From: Paralcaligenes sp. KSB-10
GTDB taxonomy: Bacteria; Pseudomonadota; Gammaproteobacteria; Burkholderiales; Burkholderiaceae_B
Direction: 5' to 3'
DNA length: 64,000 nt
NCBI RefSeq assembly: GCF_021266465.1
Contig: NZ_CP089848.1
Location: 3,658,001 to 3,722,000, forward strand
The notes beneath the pieces were generated by a model, which made no database searches, had not been told where the DNA came from, and saw only the letters and a program-made list of their open reading frames with translations. Made by a program: the position numbers and the translations under genes. Each line of letters starts with the position of its first letter. Position 1 is the stretch's first letter. Of this stretch, positions 1 to 10,887 are shown piece after piece.

Positions 1-458
1 TGCCGGGTCTTGATGGATGTGGCATTGAGCGGGCCGGCGGTGCCCCGGGTGGGGCCCGCCCCCAGGTCATTGTTTTCCAGCTTGCGAAAATAGGGCAGGC
101 AATCTTCCCAGCCCCAGCCGGGATTGCCCTGTCGCACCCAGCGGTCGTAATCCTGCTTCTGGCCGCGTATGTAGATGAGCCCATTGATGGAGCTCGATCC
201 GCCCAGTGTTTTGCCGCGCGGCCAATAGATTTTGCGCCCCATCATGTTGGCGTCCGGGTCGGTATAGAAGCCCCAATTCAGCTTTTTGTGAAACATGGTT
301 TTGCCGTAGCCGATAGGGATATGGATCCAGGGATTGCGATCCGGCGGTCCGGCCTCGAGCAGACATACGGAATATTTGCCGTTTTCGCTCAGTCTGTTGG
401 CCAGCACGCAGCCTGCTGATCCCGCGCCTACGACGATGTAGTCTACGGTGTGTGGCAT
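1..458 (-). CDS. GMC family oxidoreductase, N-terminal part (runs off the window)
   Basis: This is the first ~152 codons of an FAD-dependent glucose-methanol-choline oxidoreductase, the group of choline and alcohol dehydrogenases. The N-terminus MPHTVDYIVVGAGSAGCVLA carries the GxGxxG dinucleotide fold, followed by an acidic strand end (LLEAGP). The GMC signature GGSSSINGLIYIRG lies near residue 90. The start is the ATG read from 458. The C-terminal substrate and catalytic His domain is outside the window, so the substrate cannot be told. It is divergent from an IclR regulator 242 bp away, which probably controls it. Confidence 0.9.
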   Translation of the reverse strand, partial: MPHTVDYIVVGAGSAGCVLANRLSENGKYSVCLLEAGPPDRNPWIHIPIGYGKTMFHKKLNWGFYTDPDANMMGRKIYWPRGKTLGGSSSINGLIYIRGQKQDYDRWVRQGNPGWGWEDCLPYFRKLENNDLGAGPTRGTAGPLNATSIKTR

Positions 459-700
459 GTTGTCTCCGGTTCTATTGCTCAATCTATCGAAAAATGGAGA
501 TTGGCGAAAAGTATTTATTGGAATTTGCTTATCTGGGTGTGCGTATTGAAAATCGTTTAATGGAACACCATATTTCAATACTTATTGATTTGCGTGTGCG
601 CCGCAAGATAGAATCAAGCCCTATTCCGCTGCTGAAACAATATATTCCGCTGGTGTTTCAGTATTGAACCGGGTGCTGTCTCTGCTGCAAGGCAAATTGC

Positions 701-1471
701 ATGTCCAATGAGTCTTCTCGTTATTTGCGTGTTCCCAGCCTGCTGGAGCAACTGGCCCGCACCCAGCACCCGCAAACGCTGGCGCAGTTGGCGCAGCGCC
801 TGGATCTGCCCAAGACGACGCTGATGCGCATGCTGCGCTCCCTGGTCGAGTCCGGCCTGGTTGTCCAGACACCCAATGAACGGGGCTATGTGCTGGGGCC
901 GCGCGCGACTCGCCTGGCCCTGGCTACCCTGCGCACGCCGAGCTTTTCCAGATCGTCGCGGGCGATTCTGGGCCAGCTCGTCGAGGTGCTGGGCGAAACC
1001 TGCAATCTGACGACACTGGACGGCGACGAGATACGCTATCTGGAGCGTGTGGAAACGCATCATCTGCTGCGCCTGCAACTGGAGGTGGGCACTCACGTTC
1101 CCTTGCACTGCACGGCAAGCGGCAAGCTGATGCTGGCCTCGCTGGAGCCCGCCCATTGCGCGCAGATCCTGGGGCGGATCAAGCTGGGCAGTTTTACGCC
1201 GCGCACCTTGACCGACCGGGCTGCGCTCGAAGCGGAACTTGCGGACATCCGTCAGCGCGGCCTGGGCATTGATCGCGAGGAGTTCGTACTGGGCATGGTG
1301 GCGGTCGCGGTGCCGGTGCTGGACGCCCAGAAGAAAGTCATAGCGGCCGTAGCGTGCCACGGCCCCAGTGCGCGAATTTCACTGGAATTCCTGCTGAACT
1401 CGGTACCGACCCTGAAGAAGGCGGCGCTCGCCATGGGCGCCGCCTTGGGCGACGATTCCATGCTGTGGTAG
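701..1471 (+). CDS. IclR family transcriptional regulator
   Basis: A 256-residue protein of normal IclR length. Residues ~10-70 form a winged helix-turn-helix (LAQLAQRLDLPKTTLMRMLR) and the rest is the IclR effector-binding domain, with motifs such as LHCTASGKLMLASL and GIDREEFVLGMVAVAVPV. It faces away from the GMC oxidoreductase and probably regulates it, and itself, from the 242 bp AT-richer gap. That gap contains a loose inverted repeat near 559-575 (TGGAA...TTTCA) that could be an operator, but this is weak. The effector is unknown. Confidence 0.93.
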   Translation: MSNESSRYLRVPSLLEQLARTQHPQTLAQLAQRLDLPKTTLMRMLRSLVESGLVVQTPNERGYVLGPRATRLALATLRTPSFSRSSRAILGQLVEVLGETCNLTTLDGDEIRYLERVETHHLLRLQLEVGTHVPLHCTASGKLMLASLEPAHCAQILGRIKLGSFTPRTLTDRAALEAELADIRQRGLGIDREEFVLGMVAVAVPVLDAQKKVIAAVACHGPSARISLEFLLNSVPTLKKAALAMGAALGDDSMLW

Positions 1472-1494
1472 GGGCCGCCCTTGGGCCTGTCCGT

Positions 1495-4353
<2,859 letters not shown>

Positions 4354-4481
4354 CTGGTTCTTTCAGGTATTTCAAAGGCTAACTTGCTACTATAGCGCGC
4401 AGTCCCGATCTTTGCGCAGGGCGCATGGGTTCGGGCACTTCAGGCAGTGCGCAGGACCCTGTTTTTCAAAGAAGAGTTTTC

Positions 4482-5690
4482 ATGACCCACCATACCCCTC
4501 ATCCGGGCAAATCCGAGCGTCTCAGGCTAAAGCTGACCCCCACCGAACGGCGCGCCAGCACCATGCTGGCCCTATTGTTTGCCTGTCGCATGCTGGGACT
4601 ATTTTTGCTGACCCCTGTTTTTGCCGTGGCGGCGCACACCATACCCGGGGGCAACGATGCCGCCAAGGTCGGGCTGGCGCTGGGCGCCTACGGCCTGACG
4701 CAGGCCCTGATGCAAATTCCCTTGGGCATGGCGTCCGATCGTTACGGTCGCCGCCCCGTCATCGTATTCGGCTTGTTGCTGTTCATCGCCGGCGGGGTGA
4801 TTTGCGCCCTGGCCAACGATATCAACTGGATTATTGCCGGCCGTGTGGTTCAGGGCCTGGGCGCCATTTCCGCCGCCATCACGGCCTGGCTGGCCGATGC
4901 AACCCGGCCTGAAGTTCGCACTCGCGCCATGGCCATGGTGGGCGGTTCGATCGGCATTTCCTTTGCCGCATCGCTGGTGCTGTCGCCTTTGCTGGTCGGT
5001 GAGTTTGGCCTGTCGGGCCTGTTTTGGGCCATCAGCCTGCTGGGCTTCGTGTGCCTGCTGATCGCCACCTTTGTCGTGCCGGTCGTGCCCTTGGCCAAAG
5101 CCCCTATCGTGCAGGTCAAGCCGCGCGACGTCCTGGCTCACGCCGACCTGCTGCGCCTGAACTTCGGGGTGTTCTGCCTGCATTTTGTGCTGATGTCGAT
5201 TTTCATCGTGGCGCCCGGCCTGCTGGCCCGCCTGGGCGGCTACGACTCGGCGCATTTGTGGGAAGTCTATCTGCCGGTGATTCTGCTCTCGTTCGTGCTG
5301 ATGGTGCCGGCCGTGTTCTACGCTGAAACACGCCACGCGCATAAAGTCGCGCTGGAGGTTTCAGTGGCGGGCCTGGTCGTGGTGCTGGCGCTCATGCCCT
5401 TGGCCAGCCATGCTTTCCTGGCGCTGGTGGCAACGTTTGTGGGTTTCTTTGTTGCCTTCAATATTCTGGAAGCCCTGCAGCCTTCCCTGGTGTCGCGAGT
5501 GGCTCCGCCCGAGTTCAAGGGCCTGGCCCTGGGTTTCTACAATACGGCCCAGGCCCTGGGCGTATTCATGGGCGCGGTGGTGGGCGGCCTGCTGGCCTCG
5601 TACGGCGACGCTTCCAAGGTGTTCCTGGTGGCTTCCGCCCTGACTTTTGTCTGGTTCCTGATTGCCCGCGGCTTCAAGGGGCATGGCTGA
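4482..5690 (+). CDS. MFS transporter, YajR-like drug/proton antiporter family
   Basis: A 402-residue, 12-helix major facilitator. The ATG at 4482 is preferred over the upstream one at 4425 because AAAGAAGAG precedes it and the protein then begins with a short cytoplasmic tail. The MFS motif A ([13 protein letters not shown]) lies after the second helix and a typical helix-4 stretch ([18 protein letters not shown]) follows. The uvrA - MFS - ssb neighbourhood is conserved in pseudomonads and many betaproteobacteria. Here ssb lies 3.9 kb further on because a catabolic block intervenes. The substrate is unknown. Confidence 0.93.
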   Translation: MTHHTPHPGKSERLRLKLTPTERRASTMLALLFACRMLGLFLLTPVFAVAAHTIPGGNDAAKVGLALGAYGLTQALMQIPLGMASDRYGRRPVIVFGLLLFIAGGVICALANDINWIIAGRVVQGLGAISAAITAWLADATRPEVRTRAMAMVGGSIGISFAASLVLSPLLVGEFGLSGLFWAISLLGFVCLLIATFVVPVVPLAKAPIVQVKPRDVLAHADLLRLNFGVFCLHFVLMSIFIVAPGLLARLGGYDSAHLWEVYLPVILLSFVLMVPAVFYAETRHAHKVALEVSVAGLVVVLALMPLASHAFLALVATFVGFFVAFNILEALQPSLVSRVAPPEFKGLALGFYNTAQALGVFMGAVVGGLLASYGDASKVFLVASALTFVWFLIARGFKGHG

Positions 5691-5732
5691 GCCGATCCGG
5701 TATTTTTGATTGCGCTTCAGGCTTGACCAGAA

Positions 5733-5758
5733 GGGCAGCCGCCATGGCCGCCCCTACC
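5733..5758. repeat. GTAGGGGCGG-type intergenic hairpin, copy at the edge of the cat block
   Basis: Arms GGGCAGCC and GGCCGCCC with one mismatch surround a 5-base loop and are followed by CCTAC. Read on the minus strand this is the GTAGGGGCGGCC hairpin also seen near 17268, 57235, 58804, 59995 and 60052. It lies between the conserved MFS gene and catC, at the left border of the catabolic block. Confidence 0.6.
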
Positions 5759-5870
5759 CGCGTCCTGCGAAATGCCGGCGCCCGTTCGGAAGAGCAGCCA
5801 TCAGGGCGGATAACACAAAGGCCTTAATCGAAGGCTCCCCGGCCGATGACATGCCTTCCCAGGCATGGCC

Positions 5871-6146
5871 TTATATCGACGAGGGATGCCTGCAAAGCGC
5901 CGTGACTTCCATTTCCATATAGGGAAACAAGGGCAGGCCGCTCAGGATCTGGTGCAGTTCGTCGTTGTCTTGTACATCGAAGATGCTGACGTTTTCATAT
6001 TTGCCGACGACGCGCCAGATGTGCAGCCATTTGCCTGATTTTTGCAGGGCCTGTGAGTACTGCTTTTCTTCGAGCTTGATGGCATTGGCCGTATCGGCCG
6101 GCATGTCGAAGGGTATGTTCACCGTCATTTGAACTTTGAACAGCAT
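5871..6146 (-). CDS. catC: Muconolactone delta-isomerase
   Basis: A 91-residue protein that isomerises muconolactone to 3-oxoadipate enol-lactone in the catechol branch of the beta-ketoadipate pathway. The family pattern is clear: MLFKVQMTVNIPFDMPAD, then QKSGKWLHIWRVVGKYEN, then DELHQILSGLPLFPYMEMEV at the C-terminus. The start at 6146 has AGGAG upstream and gives the usual ~90-residue length; the longer reading frame to 6209 is not needed. It is last in a minus-strand unit catB - bug - catC, 20 bp after the Bug gene. The family normally forms a decamer. Confidence 0.95.
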   Translation of the reverse strand: MLFKVQMTVNIPFDMPADTANAIKLEEKQYSQALQKSGKWLHIWRVVGKYENVSIFDVQDNDELHQILSGLPLFPYMEMEVTALCRHPSSI

Positions 6147-6166
6147 GGCGCTTCTCCTGGGTGCGG

Positions 6167-7156
6167 TTAGTTGGCCTGGATGCCGGCTTCCTTGATGATT
6201 CGGCTCCATTTGCTTTCTTCGGAAGCCAGGTACGTCTTCAATTCGGCCGGCGAGCTCCCTACCGCCTCGGCGCCTATGGTACTGAATGTAGCCTGGACCT
6301 TGGGCGTTTTCATGGCATCGAGCATGGACTTGTTCAGCCTGGCAACGATGTCGGGCGGCGTGCCGGCCGGCACGAATGTAGCGAACCAGGGTGTTAGATC
6401 GTAGCCCGGCAGGCCGCTTTCCGCAACGGTGGGAACATCCGGCAAGGTGGCCGACCGTTTGCTGGTGGTGACCGCTATGGCTTTGAGTTTGCCCGACTGG
6501 ATGTGCGGCTTGGCCGAGGTGATGCTGTCGAACATGAAATCCACTTGGCCGCCCAGCAAATCGGTCATGGCGGGGCCGCTGCCTTTGTAGGGGACATGCA
6601 TCATCTTGATGTGCCCCAGGCTATTGAACAATTCTCCAGCCAAATGTATAGAGGTTCCCACCCCGGCCGAGGCGAATGTGTATTTGTCCGGGTTGGCCTT
6701 GGCCAGAGCCAGTACATCGGCAACCGTGTTGACGTCTTTCCGGCTTGCCTGCGTGACCAGTATGTTGGGCACATACGCCAGCAGGGAGACGGGCTCGAAA
6801 TCCTTGATGGGATCGTAGTTCAGGCTCTTGTACAGAGACGGATTTACGGCCATGCCATTGGCCGCGATCATGATGGTGTAGCCGTCGGGCTTCGAGTGGG
6901 CAACGTGCGATGCGCCAATATTGCCGCCCGCGCCAGGGCGGTTTTCGATGACAACCGCCTGGCCCAGTTCCTTGCTCATTTGCTCGCCCAGCGTGCGGGC
7001 AATCACGTCCATGGCGCCGCTGGGAGGGAACGGCACCACCCAGGTAATAGTGCGTGTCGGGTAGTCGGCGGCCTGGGCCGGCAGGCCCAGGGCCCATGGC
7101 AGTGTCGCGGCGGCGGCCAGGACCAGAAGTTTTCTTTTGGCGTTGTTGAATTTCAT
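6167..7156 (-). CDS. Bug family (TctC-type) periplasmic solute-binding protein in the cat operon
   Basis: A 329-residue tripartite tricarboxylate receptor with a Sec signal peptide ending near AQA (residues 1-29). It has the Bug hallmarks WVVPFPPSGAMDVIAR, ENRPGAGGNIG, PDGYT and VPYKGSGPAM. GGAG precedes the ATG at 7156. It sits between catB and catC with short gaps, so it is co-transcribed with muconate metabolism. Its ligand may therefore be an aromatic acid, muconate or muconolactone (inference). No TctA or TctB membrane partner is present in the window, which is usual for the expanded Bug family of Alcaligenaceae. Confidence 0.93.
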   Translation of the reverse strand: MKFNNAKRKLLVLAAAATLPWALGLPAQAADYPTRTITWVVPFPPSGAMDVIARTLGEQMSKELGQAVVIENRPGAGGNIGASHVAHSKPDGYTIMIAANGMAVNPSLYKSLNYDPIKDFEPVSLLAYVPNILVTQASRKDVNTVADVLALAKANPDKYTFASAGVGTSIHLAGELFNSLGHIKMMHVPYKGSGPAMTDLLGGQVDFMFDSITSAKPHIQSGKLKAIAVTTSKRSATLPDVPTVAESGLPGYDLTPWFATFVPAGTPPDIVARLNKSMLDAMKTPKVQATFSTIGAEAVGSSPAELKTYLASEESKWSRIIKEAGIQAN

Positions 7157-7237
7157 GCTTATCTCCAGATATCAAATACGTGTGGTGTGGTTTCAAACTT
7201 TCTGAAAGGGCGAATCAAAAGCCGGGTCTCCTGGCTC

Positions 7238-8365
7238 CTAGCCTTTACGCCTGTAATGCATCAGCTTGTCTTCATCCAGTGCGATTCCCAGGCCGGGGCC
7301 AGTGGGGACCTTCAGTGAAAAATCGGCGTACTCGGGCCGCTCGACGACAATATCGTCCTTGAGCAGCAGGGGGCCGAACAGTTCGGAGCCCCAGCCCAGG
7401 CGCGGCAGGGTACTGAATACGTGGGCGGCGGCTATCGAGCCGATGCTGCCCTCGAGCATGGTGCCCGCGTACAAAGCCATGCCGGCGGCGTCGCCGACGG
7501 CGGCGGTCCTGATTGTGTTGTAGAGCCCGCCTGCCTTGGCGATTTTCAACGCCAGGACATCGGCCGCGCCCCTCTTGGCAATGGCCAGGGCGTCGGCCGG
7601 CGTGTGGATGGCCTCGTCGGCCATGATGGGTACGATAAAGCGGCTTGCAAGCCGCGCCAGGCCATCGATGTTGTCGCGGGCGATGGGCTGCTCGACCAGG
7701 TCTATGCCGGCAGCCTCCAGTTGCGAGATGGCTTTGGCGGCATCCGCTTCGCTCCAGGCCTGGTTCACGTCCACGGTTATGCGGACATCGTCGCCCAAGG
7801 CTTGTTTGATGGTGGTTACATGCGCCACGTCTTCCCGGATGCCGCGGCGTCCCACCTTCAGTTTGAAGGTATTGTGCCGGCGTGAGGCCAGCAGGCTCTG
7901 CGCTTCGGCTATGTCTGTTTGGGTATCGCCGCTGGCCAGGGTCCAGAGCACCGGCAGGCGCTCACGCACTGCACCTCCCAGCAAGGTCGATATCGGTACC
8001 CCCAGGCGCTTGCCTTGGGCATCGAGCAATGCCGTTTCAATCGCGCATTTGGCGAAGCGATTTTCTTGAGCGATCGTTTCCAGGCCTTGCATGGCGGCAT
8101 GGATATTTTGCGCATCCTTGCCGATCAGGGCCGGCGCCAGGTATTGGTCGATGCACAGCTTGATGCCCTCGGGGCTTTCCGCTCCGTAGCTCAGGCCGCC
8201 TATCGTGGTGGCTTCCCCCAGGCCTTCAATATCGTCCGAAGCCTTGATCCTGACGATGACCAGCGTCTGGCGGTTCATGACGGCCATGGCCAGTTTGTGG
8301 GCCCGGATGGTCGGCAGATCGACAATGATCGCTTCGATGGAAAGCAGGGTGGTGCTTGGTTTCAT
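7238..8365 (-). CDS. catB: Muconate cycloisomerase (muconate-lactonising enzyme)
   Basis: A 375-residue member of the enolase superfamily that converts cis,cis-muconate to muconolactone using a divalent metal. Catalytic and metal residues are in the expected order: the KxK pair in FKLKVG, Asp in VDVNQAW, Glu in LVEQP, Asp in MADEAI, the second catalytic Lys in ALKIAKAGG, and Glu in GTMLEGSIGS. It is first in the catB - bug - catC unit and divergent from catR. An ATAC-N7-GTAG site covers its start codon. Catechol 1,2-dioxygenase (catA) is not in the window. A chloromuconate cycloisomerase is less likely given catC next door. Confidence 0.94.
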   Translation of the reverse strand: MKPSTTLLSIEAIIVDLPTIRAHKLAMAVMNRQTLVIVRIKASDDIEGLGEATTIGGLSYGAESPEGIKLCIDQYLAPALIGKDAQNIHAAMQGLETIAQENRFAKCAIETALLDAQGKRLGVPISTLLGGAVRERLPVLWTLASGDTQTDIAEAQSLLASRRHNTFKLKVGRRGIREDVAHVTTIKQALGDDVRITVDVNQAWSEADAAKAISQLEAAGIDLVEQPIARDNIDGLARLASRFIVPIMADEAIHTPADALAIAKRGAADVLALKIAKAGGLYNTIRTAAVGDAAGMALYAGTMLEGSIGSIAAAHVFSTLPRLGWGSELFGPLLLKDDIVVERPEYADFSLKVPTGPGLGIALDEDKLMHYRRKG

Positions 8366-8378
8366 ACTTTTAAAGTAG
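8364..8378. promoter_or_regulatory. Candidate CatR/BenM-type operator overlapping the catB start
   Basis: ATAC-N7-GTAG differs by one base from ATAC-N7-GTAT, the half-site arrangement described for CatM/BenM LysR regulators. It overlaps the catB initiation codon and could be the lower-affinity site of the pair with 8484-8498. Confidence 0.45.
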
Positions 8379-8409
8379 TGGAAAATGGGCGATGGAATTT
8401 AAAGAAGCA

Positions 8410-8438
8410 TTGAGCTATCTTCCGGAGCTTAGTATTCT
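8410..8438 (+). promoter_or_regulatory. Candidate sigma-70 promoter for catR
   Basis: TTGAGC, a 17-base spacer and TATTCT point toward catR. The predicted start of transcription lies ~60 bases before the catR ATG, so the ATAC-N7-GTAT site at 8484 would fall inside the leader. Confidence 0.4.
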
Positions 8439-8483
8439 TAAGGCTTTGGTGGGTTTTGTCCAAGATCAAATAAGTTGCTATGA

Positions 8484-8498
8484 ATACTTTATAGGTAT
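8484..8498. promoter_or_regulatory. CatR/BenM-type operator (ATAC-N7-GTAT) in front of catR
   Basis: A perfect ATAC-N7-GTAT dyad ends 5 bases before the catR ATG and overlaps its ribosome-binding region. CatM/BenM regulators are known to bind this dyad, so the site fits autorepression of catR and control of the divergent catB unit. Confidence 0.65.
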
Positions 8499-8503
8499 GG
8501 GTT

Positions 8504-9409
8504 ATGGAACTCAGACAAATACGCTACTTCCAGTGCGTAGCCGAGGAGCTCAGCTTTACCAAGGCGGCGGCGCGCCTGCATATGGCCCAGCCACCGCTCA
8601 GCCGCCAGATCCGTCAACTGGAACAGGAACTGGGCGCGGAACTGTTCGAGCGCCTGGGGCGATCGATACGGCTGACGGACGCCGGCAGGTTTTTCCTGGA
8701 TCAGGTAAGCCAGGTGTCCCGGCGGCTGGAAGATATTGCGGTGGCAACCCGGCGGATTGCCGAAAAGCGCAAGAAGTGGTTCGGCATAGGTTTTGTGCCC
8801 TCGACCTTGTACGGCTTTGTCCCCGCCTTCGTTCGGCAGGTGATTGCGCTGGACGATCAGTTTGAAATCGGCCTGGCGGAGATGACGACCGTACAGCAGT
8901 TCGACGCCTTGAAGACCGGGCACATCGACGTAGGCGTAGGGCGCATATTGCTGGAGGATCCGGAAATCGAGCGCCTGGTTCTCGTGGACGAGCCCTTGAT
9001 GGTTGTTGTGCCCCGGAATCATAGGTTGTCGCGGCATGCCCGGGTGCGGCTGGAGGACATCTTGTCCGAACCCCTTATCCTGTATCCCGCCAAGCCCAGG
9101 CCCAGTTATGCCGACCATGTTGTCGGCCTGTTGGAGAAACATGGCCATGTGCTTAAAATCGCCATTGAAACCAATGAAATGCAAACGGCGGTGGGCCTGG
9201 TGGCGACCGGATTGGGCATTACCCTGGTGCCCGGCTCGGTGCACCGCCTGCACCGGGACGATATCGATTACCTGGCACTGGATGCGCCCGATTTCACCTC
9301 ACCCATCATGATGAGCTGGTTGAAGAAAAACGATTCGCCGTTCCTGAAGGAAGTCATAGGCCTGGCCAAGAAAAGCGCCATCGATTATTACGGACAGGGG
9401 CGGGCTTAG
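8504..9409 (+). CDS. catR: LysR family regulator, CatR/CatM/BenM type
   Basis: A 301-residue LysR protein. The N-terminus MELRQIRYFQCVAEELSFTK and the recognition helix AQPPLSRQIRQLEQELG match the CatR/BenM branch. The effector domain carries family patterns such as GFVPSTLYGFVPAF, ILYPAKPRPSYADHV and GLVATGLGITLVPGS. It is divergent from catB, and ATAC-N7-GTAT dyads flank the intergenic region, so it is very probably the muconate-responsive activator of catB-bug-catC. The exact inducer (muconate, benzoate or an analogue) is inferred. Confidence 0.9.
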   Translation: MELRQIRYFQCVAEELSFTKAAARLHMAQPPLSRQIRQLEQELGAELFERLGRSIRLTDAGRFFLDQVSQVSRRLEDIAVATRRIAEKRKKWFGIGFVPSTLYGFVPAFVRQVIALDDQFEIGLAEMTTVQQFDALKTGHIDVGVGRILLEDPEIERLVLVDEPLMVVVPRNHRLSRHARVRLEDILSEPLILYPAKPRPSYADHVVGLLEKHGHVLKIAIETNEMQTAVGLVATGLGITLVPGSVHRLHRDDIDYLALDAPDFTSPIMMSWLKKNDSPFLKEVIGLAKKSAIDYYGQGRA

Positions 9410-9581
9410 GGCCTTTTCCTGGCGGGCGACAGGACTAATGCGGGCCTGATGGCAAGGTGGAAGCGGTTTCTGTGGCCTTGGCTGGATGAAAGTATCTTCG
9501 TGCGAATACCCGCTCGCTACACGTTTGACTGCAAATCGTCGATAATAGGCTTTATGTGAAATTTTTACGGTAGATATCGCC

Positions 9582-10085
9582 ATGGCATCGGTCAATAAAG
9601 TCATACTCGTAGGCAATCTGGGACGCGATCCCGAAGTCCGCTACAGCCCCGACGGCGCGGCAATCTGCAATGTATCCATTGCGACCACTTCCCAGTGGAA
9701 AGACAAGGCGTCGGGGGAAAAGCGCGAAGAAACCGAGTGGCATCGGGTCGTGTTTTACAACCGCCTGGCTGAAATCGCCGGCGAATACCTCAAGAAGGGC
9801 CGCTCGGTCTATGTTGAAGGCCGCCTTAAAACCCGCAAGTGGCAAGACAAGGACACCGGCGCCGACCGCTTCAGTACCGACATCGTCGCCGACCAGATGC
9901 AAATGCTGGGTGGCCGCGAAGGCGAAGGCATGGGGGCGGGCGGTGGTGGTGGCTTCAGCAGCTCGGCTCCGCAACAACAACAGCAGCAACAGCGCGCTCC
10001 GCGTCCCGCCCAGGGCGCACGCCCCGCCGCGCCGCAGGCCGCTCCGGCCAATCTGGCCGATATGGATGATGATATTCCGTTTTAG
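9582..10085 (+). CDS. ssb: Single-stranded DNA-binding protein
   Basis: A 167-residue SSB. Residues 1-~110 form the OB fold ([20 protein letters not shown], then [19 protein letters not shown]). A glycine- and glutamine-rich linker with a run of Q codons follows, and the protein ends in the acidic tip MDDDIPF that recruits partner proteins. It coats ssDNA in replication, repair and recombination as a tetramer. It is normally close to uvrA and the MFS gene in related genomes. A strong terminator follows at 10122. Confidence 0.98.
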   Translation: MASVNKVILVGNLGRDPEVRYSPDGAAICNVSIATTSQWKDKASGEKREETEWHRVVFYNRLAEIAGEYLKKGRSVYVEGRLKTRKWQDKDTGADRFSTDIVADQMQMLGGREGEGMGAGGGGGFSSSAPQQQQQQQRAPRPAQGARPAAPQAAPANLADMDDDIPF

Positions 10086-10121
10086 TTCGCCCGGAAAATT
10101 ATCGATTCTAGCTTGTGATGA

Positions 10122-10157
10122 AAAGCCCTGCCAGATAATCGTTCTGGCAGGGCTTTT
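10122..10157 (+). terminator. Rho-independent terminator after ssb
   Basis: AAAGCCCTGCCAGA and its near-complete reverse complement TCTGGCAGGGCTTTT are separated by a 7-base loop, giving a 12-bp stem followed by a T-run. It lies 36 bases after the ssb stop. Confidence 0.9.
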
Positions 10158-10180
10158 TGGTACTGGCGCTGCAGATTTAT

Positions 10181-10301
10181 GTATTGAGCGGGATTAGGCG
10201 GGGTGAAGCGCAGCGTGTCTTTGACGCGAGCTGGCCGTCGCTTCGGGGATGTTGGCAGAGGGCGGGTGGTTCTCCGCCTCACCACCCATACGCCTCAATG
10301 A
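10181..10301. repeat. Possible imperfect palindromic intergenic repeat
   Basis: The 209 bp between ssb and the P-loop gene contain ATTGAGCGGGATTAGGCG at one end and a loose complement (ACGCCTCAAT) at the other, with an internal GGGTGGT / ACCACCC type pairing. This resembles REP-like intergenic DNA, but the symmetry is weak and no second copy was identified in the window. Confidence 0.3.
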
Positions 10302-10873
10302 ACCAGCTCATCCAATATCCCGATTTGCTCGCCAAGAGGCAGGTTCGCATCAATGATGGGGATACTGCCATTTTGAACCGAGGCAGGTCGTTTCAGCGCG
10401 TCGACATAAGCCTCCCAATGATCAAGTTTCCATTGGTCGCGCGGGTCGGCCCGGGCAATAAGGCGTTCTTTGCGCACAGCCAAGGATAGTTCCAGCCAGA
10501 CATGGCGAAGGCGCGTCTGGGCAGGAAACCCCAGCTCCTGCGTTGAAAACAACGCCAATGAAGCCAACTCCCGGCTCCATGGTCCGGGGAAAACCACATC
10601 CAGTCCCAGCGCAAGCTGGTCCCTGGCAATACGCAGCGTGCTCAGGTATTCCAGGTCGCGTACTTTTTCCTTGAACAGCGGGCTATCCCGGTCGTTGGGG
10701 GCTTGCCCGAGCGCTTCCAGCAAACGGCCCGACCAGCTTTCGCTGACTACGTCTTTGTCCAGGGCGCCCCAGGCACGGCCTTTTTCCCGTTGCTGCGCAA
10801 CGAAATATTGGGTCAGGAACGATTTGCCGGTTCCGGCGTGGCCCAGGATGAAAAGAGCGGTTGGCTGGTGCAT
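10295..10873 (-). CDS. P-loop ATPase / kinase-like protein (AAA_33 type)
   Basis: A 192-residue protein starting MHQPTALFILGHAGTGKS, a Walker A loop at residues ~11-18. A later KERLIARADPRDQWKLDHW segment resembles the Arg-rich lid of small P-loop kinases. No transmembrane segment or DNA-binding motif is seen. Such proteins are usually annotated as AAA-family or predicted kinases, and the substrate is unknown. It lies 14 bp downstream of the MFS_3 gene on the same strand, so the two are probably co-transcribed. A zeta-toxin-like kinase is an alternative, but there is no antitoxin neighbour. Confidence 0.75.
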   Translation of the reverse strand: MHQPTALFILGHAGTGKSFLTQYFVAQQREKGRAWGALDKDVVSESWSGRLLEALGQAPNDRDSPLFKEKVRDLEYLSTLRIARDQLALGLDVVFPGPWSRELASLALFSTQELGFPAQTRLRHVWLELSLAVRKERLIARADPRDQWKLDHWEAYVDALKRPASVQNGSIPIIDANLPLGEQIGILDELVH

Positions 10874-10887
10874 GGGCTATTTGGCGA

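Noticed and set aside
559-575. Possible IclR operator TGGAA-N7-TTTCA
   Set aside because: The dyad is imperfect and AT-rich DNA makes such matches frequent; it is not listed as a feature.
452-667. 71-codon plus-strand frame between the GMC and IclR genes
   Set aside because: AT-rich intergenic DNA with no ribosome site or family pattern; it overlaps the start of the GMC gene and the regulatory region.
1468-1490. Possible GTAGGGGC hairpin at the end of the IclR gene
   Set aside because: It begins like the repeat family but the second arm is poor; it is only mentioned as a weak copy.
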